DNA of 60,000 nucleotides from Symsagittifera roscoffensis (taxonomy: Eukaryota > Xenacoelomorpha > Acoela > Convolutidae): positions 14,173,599 through 14,233,598 of the forward strand of contig NC_087064.1 of the NCBI RefSeq assembly GCF_963678635.1, written 5' to 3'. The notes below the pieces were generated by a model. It was not told the origin of the DNA, made no database searches, and saw only the letters and a program-made list of their open reading frames with translations. Made by a program: the position numbers and the translations under genes. Numbering within the stretch: position 1 is the stretch's first letter; every line of letters starts with the position of its first letter. Below, in pieces: positions 56,254 through 60,000 of the stretch.

Positions 56254-57283
56254 ACCAAGCTTGTCCCTCGATACTGTCGAAGTGGATGCCGTCCGTGGTC
56301 AGTCTGGCCTGATCCATAGCTCTCAACTCATGTTCGATGTCCATGAGGATCATTCTTCCGGCGTTTCGACTTGCGAGGTTCCTCAAGATGTTATTCCACC
56401 TGACGACTCCCTCGTTGTGCCTTCTTCCTGATGCTGTCAGGATTCTCGTATTCATTGGCACAGTGCAAACGGTCAGTACCGCGCAATTGAATTTCTGCCA
56501 GAGGGTCGTAAACAAACACACAATCATTGACTCCCATAGTGCTTCCTGCTCATCTGAACCTCTGGAGATGTCATTAGTCCCAACTAAGATCATCACATTG
56601 GGGATCCTCCCTGGATTCATCAGTTCCACCATCCGATATAATTGGGCTATCGTCGCGCCTCCAAAGGCCATCACCGTGGTGACCCACGAGGTCCTCAAAT
56701 TCGACAGCACTCTGACCAAGCTGTCTCCCAGTATCAGATGAGATGTCCCGAGTGGTGGTTGCTGCAGGTTTGCAGCCGGACTCCAAGTATCTCGGTTGAA
56801 GCAGGCCCTCGGATCTGTCTCCGGAACTCCCGTGAATTTATATTTCAATTGATTATTCTTTTGCACGTCTATTATGCGAGACACTTTCTTCGCTGGCATC
56901 TTCCGTACTCTCCTCTCTGGGATTCTCGAGCTCCCCATGAGTGGTGTCACGTCACTTATCCCCTGTCTGATCACGGTCTGGGAGAGTCGTACTCTGCCCG
57001 TGTCATCAATCGTTCCATAGGGTGCAGTCACCCCGGAACCTGGCACATTCTTGTTAGCGACCAGTCGTCCAGCTGTCTCTATCAGCTTCCTCACTGTCTG
57101 TTCCACGACGGGGTCACCCAAGGTGTCACTAGGATCCGGGATTGTTACTCGATTTGTCTCTGCTGGGAGCTGCGTCTCCGTTGTTTGACTCATTTCTCGA
57201 GGCGTCAAGAGCTCCATCGGGGACTGCCCACGAGGAATATCCCTTGCAGGTATCACTTTCTCCACGGCCGTTGTCAACGCCAT
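56210..57283 (-). CDS. Element D ORF2, first SGNH/GDSL hydrolase domain
   Basis: 357 codons in a frame between two frameshifts (near 57290-57320 and 56220-56250). It carries the canonical motifs: GDSL in HLILGDSLVRVL, GTND in LVGTNDISRG, and DGIH in TTDGIHFDS. Same place in the polyprotein as S417 in A and S406 in C. Substrate not known. Confidence 0.82.
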   Translation of the reverse strand: MALTTAVEKVIPARDIPRGQSPMELLTPREMSQTTETQLPAETNRVTIPDPSDTLGDPVVEQTVRKLIETAGRLVANKNVPGSGVTAPYGTIDDTGRVRLSQTVIRQGISDVTPLMGSSRIPERRVRKMPAKKVSRIIDVQKNNQLKYKFTGVPETDPRACFNRDTWSPAANLQQPPLGTSHLILGDSLVRVLSNLRTSWVTTVMAFGGATIAQLYRMVELMNPGRIPNVMILVGTNDISRGSDEQEALWESMIVCLFTTLWQKFNCAVLTVCTVPMNTRILTASGRRHNEGVVRWNNILRNLASRNAGRMILMDIEHELRAMDQARLTTDGIHFDSIEGQAWCGVHRSAEGRRNSE

Positions 57284-57312
57284 CTGCTCCGATCGCTCTT
57301 TGTATTCCTGCC

Positions 57313-57951
57313 TTAAGCGCTCAATCTCTTGACCCTGCTTTTTTTGCAGCCTTCAAACAACTTTCTCCACATGTCCCGATCTTCCTCCATCTGGAGCATG
57401 CTTCTGGTCATCTCGTCCAGCTCCTTCTTCGTACTTTTCAGTTCATCGTTCATCTCATCCAGATCTTGCATGGTTTGGTTCGTCTGAACTTTCTGTGCTA
57501 CTTTCGCCCTTTTTGGTGGCACAGCTGCTCTCAGTGGTGAACCAGACGAGGCCGCCTCGCTGTTCATCTCCCGATGCATTCTCGTCAGCCCAGGTTTGGG
57601 GTTGGAGGGCATAGGCATCTCACCTGGTTGGTAAGTCCTAGAACTTCCCAATCCAGGCTCATTCGCCAAGTCACTCCCTGAGAGAGCCCCGTTTCTCCAC
57701 CTCATCACTCTCATGTTTGGGCGGTCTAGTACTCCCCTTTCTCCATATGCTGCCATCACCAGGACTTCCGTGGGGCGGTCCCCACGGTTGTCGTGCCCCA
57801 AGATGTTGATCAGGGCGGTCAGCAACATGACTACCTCTGGGTCCTCCAGAGCGAAGTCTCGATCGATCAGCCGACGATAGATCGCATCTATCATCGGTCC
57901 TACATATGCCTCTGCCAGGTCCATCAATTCATCCAAGTTGAAGTTATCCAT
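57313..57951 (-). CDS. Element D ORF2, N-terminal region with coiled coil
   Basis: 212 codons from an ATG at 57949-57951 with a purine at -3. It has a helical N-terminal module (AIYRRLIDRDF, EPGL) shared with A and C and a coiled coil at about 165-200. A frameshift near the end separates it from the SGNH piece. Confidence 0.75.
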   Translation of the reverse strand: MDNFNLDELMDLAEAYVGPMIDAIYRRLIDRDFALEDPEVVMLLTALINILGHDNRGDRPTEVLVMAAYGERGVLDRPNMRVMRWRNGALSGSDLANEPGLGSSRTYQPGEMPMPSNPKPGLTRMHREMNSEAASSGSPLRAAVPPKRAKVAQKVQTNQTMQDLDEMNDELKSTKKELDEMTRSMLQMEEDRDMWRKLFEGCKKSRVKRLSA

Positions 57952-58343
57952 TCTATTCTTTCAAGTTTGATTCGGTTTTGATTCCAAGATTTTGACTCAA
58001 GTGAATAATTAAATGATAAATCAGGATCTAGAAAAGAAGTCACAAATATCACACTTGTCAGTTTCATCTTGACATATATCGTTGAAATTTGCTTAAAAAC
58101 AGTTCAGATAGAAAGATATTTATCCTAAAATTTATTAAAATCAATTGGTCTCTAAAATTTTTGAATTCGACCTAAGATTGGACAGTCCAAACTTTGGATC
58201 TATTCCTAAGATCGTCATTCAGTTGTTCATGGTCACTAACCTCTACTTACCCATGATCTTAATAACCTAACACATAACATAACATAACATAACACATATT
58301 ACATACAACTTAGTCTTTGGCCTAACACCCTCTCGCACATCAC
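57952..58343 (-). other. Element D pol-ORF2 intergenic region
   Basis: About 390 nt without a gene. It holds the candidate splice acceptor at 58028 and an ACATA-type simple repeat at 58268-58305. Confidence 0.6.
58028..58041 (-). promoter_or_regulatory. Candidate 3' splice acceptor for ORF2 mRNA of element D
   Basis: On the minus strand ACTTCTTTTCTAG|ATC, with the first exon base at 58027, 76 nt before the ORF2 ATG. It matches the acceptors of A and C in position and in AG|ATC. Confidence 0.5.
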
Positions 58344-58724
58344 TCAGCCTATACTTAAGTAATATTTTTTATGTAGATATACTTGTATGTTCGTATCAGA
58401 GAATATCACGTGTACAAGCGCGTACAAATCCCGAGGATGCAGTCTTCCTCTGTTTGGATCGTACACTGGAAGCGAGAGCTCCTTCACGTCCATTTCCACA
58501 AGGAAGTCCCTCAGCCTCGTCAAGGACAAGACTAGGTTCTCTGGGTCCACGTGCTGCTTCTCCGTCACCCTCGTTACCAAGAAGCATGAGTATTTTCCCG
58601 GTATCTGCGACGCCGCCGGAGGTAAGGCTGCTACGCCCCCTATCCCTGGTCTTTGCTTCCAAAGGAATTCCACGTTTTTGTATTCTCTCTTAAAATCTGC
58701 CGCTAACGCTGTCCTAAAACTCAT
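58344..58724 (-). CDS. Element D Pol: macro-like domain, main part
   Basis: 126 codons after a frameshift near 58735. Collinear with the C-terminal 125 residues of C: DFKREYKN, KYSCFLVTR, SLTRLRDFL, ELSLPVYDPNRG, ALVHVIF and a YLHKKYY end. The first strand of the domain is encoded in the other frame, in 58739-60000. Inferred ADP-ribose-binding macro fold of the TARG1/OARD1 type. Confidence 0.75.
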   Translation of the reverse strand: MSFRTALAADFKREYKNVEFLWKQRPGIGGVAALPPAASQIPGKYSCFLVTRVTEKQHVDPENLVLSLTRLRDFLVEMDVKELSLPVYDPNRGRLHPRDLYALVHVIFSDTNIQVYLHKKYYLSIG

Positions 58725-58738
58725 GTCTGCTGTGATTG

Positions 58739-60000
58739 CTATCGCACATGTTCTATTTGTGAGTATGGATCACTGTCTGTTAATATTATGTTACTTGAAT
58801 ATTCATTTGGTAAGTTAAAATTTGACTCAACTACCCTACCTATGTCAGGTTTCTTAGGCTCTTCGCCTGTTTCTGCTTCTAAGTCTCCTGTTTCTCTTGC
58901 TATTCTTAATTTTTTTATTATCAAGTTTTCAGTGTGGGTAAGCCCTACCCCCACTCCACGGACAAAAAAATCCATCGACGTCCTCGTCAATCGCATACCG
59001 GGTATAAAGTCGAGGTTAGAAGCTGGAATGAGTAGTCGTCCTTCCTGGGCAGCCCAGGAAGGATCATCTCGTTCGGTCTTGATGTATTTCATGCTTTCAC
59101 GATCTACGTCTTGAATCGTGACGCTGGTCTCCTCAGGATCCGAGGTCGTTTCATTCAGCCATTCTAAGACACGCAGGTTCGTCAAGTCTTGTTCACATGA
59201 CTGCTGTTGCTCGTCGTCGAATTCTACCTCGGGTTTCGACCATTCGTTAACCCACTCATCGTCGTGATCATCGACTATGTCAATGTCTTGTGACACAGTT
59301 ATTTCCTCTAGACCCACTACTTCCTCCACTATCCTCTTTAGATCTATCCTATCCACTACAAAGTCGTCACCGTAAGGATTGTATTTCTTTCTTGGTCTCA
59401 TCCCGTCCTTCTGACGAGTCTGTATCGTGAACGGAAGATCCGGTTCCAAGTTCTTGGGAACCTCTATCTGTTCAGGATCCTGCCAAACTTCCTCTGCGTA
59501 GGGTAAGGTTTCATCGTCCGCTTCGATCTGCTCGTTTGGATCCAGGTCCAGCGGTGTATCCGTACCTTCCTCTACGACTTCGTTTCCATCGTTCTTCTCC
59601 CTGGTGCCCTTTTCATTGACCTCACAAGCAGGATCCATCATTAGATAATCCCCTTCTTCCATGTCTGCAGGTATACACCAGTCTTCTGTCGATGGATTGT
59701 GTGGCTTGATGTTCTCGTAGTGGGCGGCTCGGCCAGTACTCAGTCTATAAAAGCGTCCCTCCTGGTGCACCGGTGTAATCATGAAGGGTCCCCTCCACTT
59801 TTTTAGGAGCTTTTTCGTCCCTTTCGGTGGTATAACGTTCTGAAATACCCATACGTAGTCTCCCACCGAGTAAGCCTTTGCACCAGCTGCTTTCTTGTCG
59901 AATCTTTTCCTCTGCCTTGCCTGTGCCTGCTGAGTATTTCGTCTACACAAATCGTTCAACTCCTGTTGGCGTCTGATCACATCCCTCACGTAGACCTGTA
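58739..60000 (-). CDS. Element D Pol: end of integrase, GPY/F module, acidic tail (open at window edge)
   Basis: The frame is open to the right edge of the window; the upstream codons read Q-V-Y-V before the first GTG at 59989, as in C (QTYV). It contains the integrase C-terminal region (QQELNDLCRR), the WRGPF GPY/F module, an acidic tail of about 230 residues, FVRGVGVGLTHTENL and the first strand of the macro-like domain (NIILTDSDP). It ends at a stop caused by a frameshift near 58735. Confidence 0.82.
   Translation of the reverse strand, partial: QVYVRDVIRRQQELNDLCRRNTQQAQARQRKRFDKKAAGAKAYSVGDYVWVFQNVIPPKGTKKLLKKWRGPFMITPVHQEGRFYRLSTGRAAHYENIKPHNPSTEDWCIPADMEEGDYLMMDPACEVNEKGTREKNDGNEVVEEGTDTPLDLDPNEQIEADDETLPYAEEVWQDPEQIEVPKNLEPDLPFTIQTRQKDGMRPRKKYNPYGDDFVVDRIDLKRIVEEVVGLEEITVSQDIDIVDDHDDEWVNEWSKPEVEFDDEQQQSCEQDLTNLRVLEWLNETTSDPEETSVTIQDVDRESMKYIKTERDDPSWAAQEGRLLIPASNLDFIPGMRLTRTSMDFFVRGVGVGLTHTENLIIKKLRIARETGDLEAETGEEPKKPDIGRVVESNFNLPNEYSSNIILTDSDPYSQIEHVR

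Larger units (their letters stand above)
47890..60000 (-). mobile_element. Element D: related giant LTR retrotransposon, truncated by window end and by element C
   Basis: Reading from right to left it has the 3' end of pol (from the window edge to 58344), an intergenic region, ORF2 (57951-49174), a 3' UTR, a PPT and the first 465 bp of its 3' LTR, which is cut at 47890 by element C. Gene order and protein blocks match C. ORF2 is split into about ten pieces by stops and frameshifts. The 5' half of the element lies outside the window. Confidence 0.88.

Noticed and set aside
1-60000. Host protein-coding genes, tRNA or rRNA genes
   Set aside because: Every long open frame maps to one of the three elements, and the remaining spaces are LTRs, leaders and UTRs. 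No tRNA cloverleaf or rRNA-like sequence was recognised by eye.

Overview
The window is a nested cluster of very large LTR retrotransposons from a eukaryotic, almost certainly metazoan, genome. I see no host gene, rRNA, tRNA, CRISPR array or prokaryotic feature. The style of Gag and Pol (two CCHC knuckles, LDTGA protease, YVDD reverse transcriptase, Ty3/gypsy-type RNase H, and integrase with a GPY/F module) recalls Ty3/gypsy elements annotated in anthozoan genomes such as stony corals. That taxonomic guess rests on memory only.

Layout. Element A (+ strand, 1 to about 22448) has a 5' LTR cut by the window start, a PBS, a 2.7-kb repeat-rich leader, gag-pol (2986-11719), a second very long open region called ORF2 here (12241-21024), a 3' UTR, a polypurine tract and a 3' LTR. 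Next come two fragments of another LTR family in inverted orientation (22449-22908 on +, 22909-23644 on -). Element C (- strand, 47889 to 23645) is complete from LTR to LTR at about 24.2 kb, with the same gene order. Element D (- strand, from 48354 and upstream past the right edge) contributes part of its 3' LTR, its 3' UTR, a complete but decayed ORF2 and the 3' end of pol. C and D are close relatives; A is more distant.

How the genes work together. Gag, protease, reverse transcriptase, RNase H and integrase form one Gag-Pol reading frame. Its C-terminus carries a long acidic tail and then a domain that resembles the TARG1/OARD1 type of macro (ADP-ribose-binding) domain. Where retroviruses keep env, all three elements instead carry ORF2. 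Joined across its breaks, ORF2 would be a polyprotein of roughly 2,900 residues. It has an N-terminal helical region and coiled coil, a canonical SGNH/GDSL hydrolase domain, a second SGNH-like domain, and about 1,900 residues I do not recognise, with a conserved CX4CX4HXCX4C cluster near the C-terminus. A candidate 3' splice site (pyrimidine-rich, AG|ATC) lies 76-212 nt before the ORF2 start in all three elements, so ORF2 may be made from a spliced mRNA as env is.

All three copies are defective through nonsense codons and frameshifts. Even so, the two LTRs of C differ by only about two substitutions and two indels, and the comparable parts of A's LTRs are also nearly identical. The copies are therefore young, and C may have been moved in trans by proteins from an intact relative.
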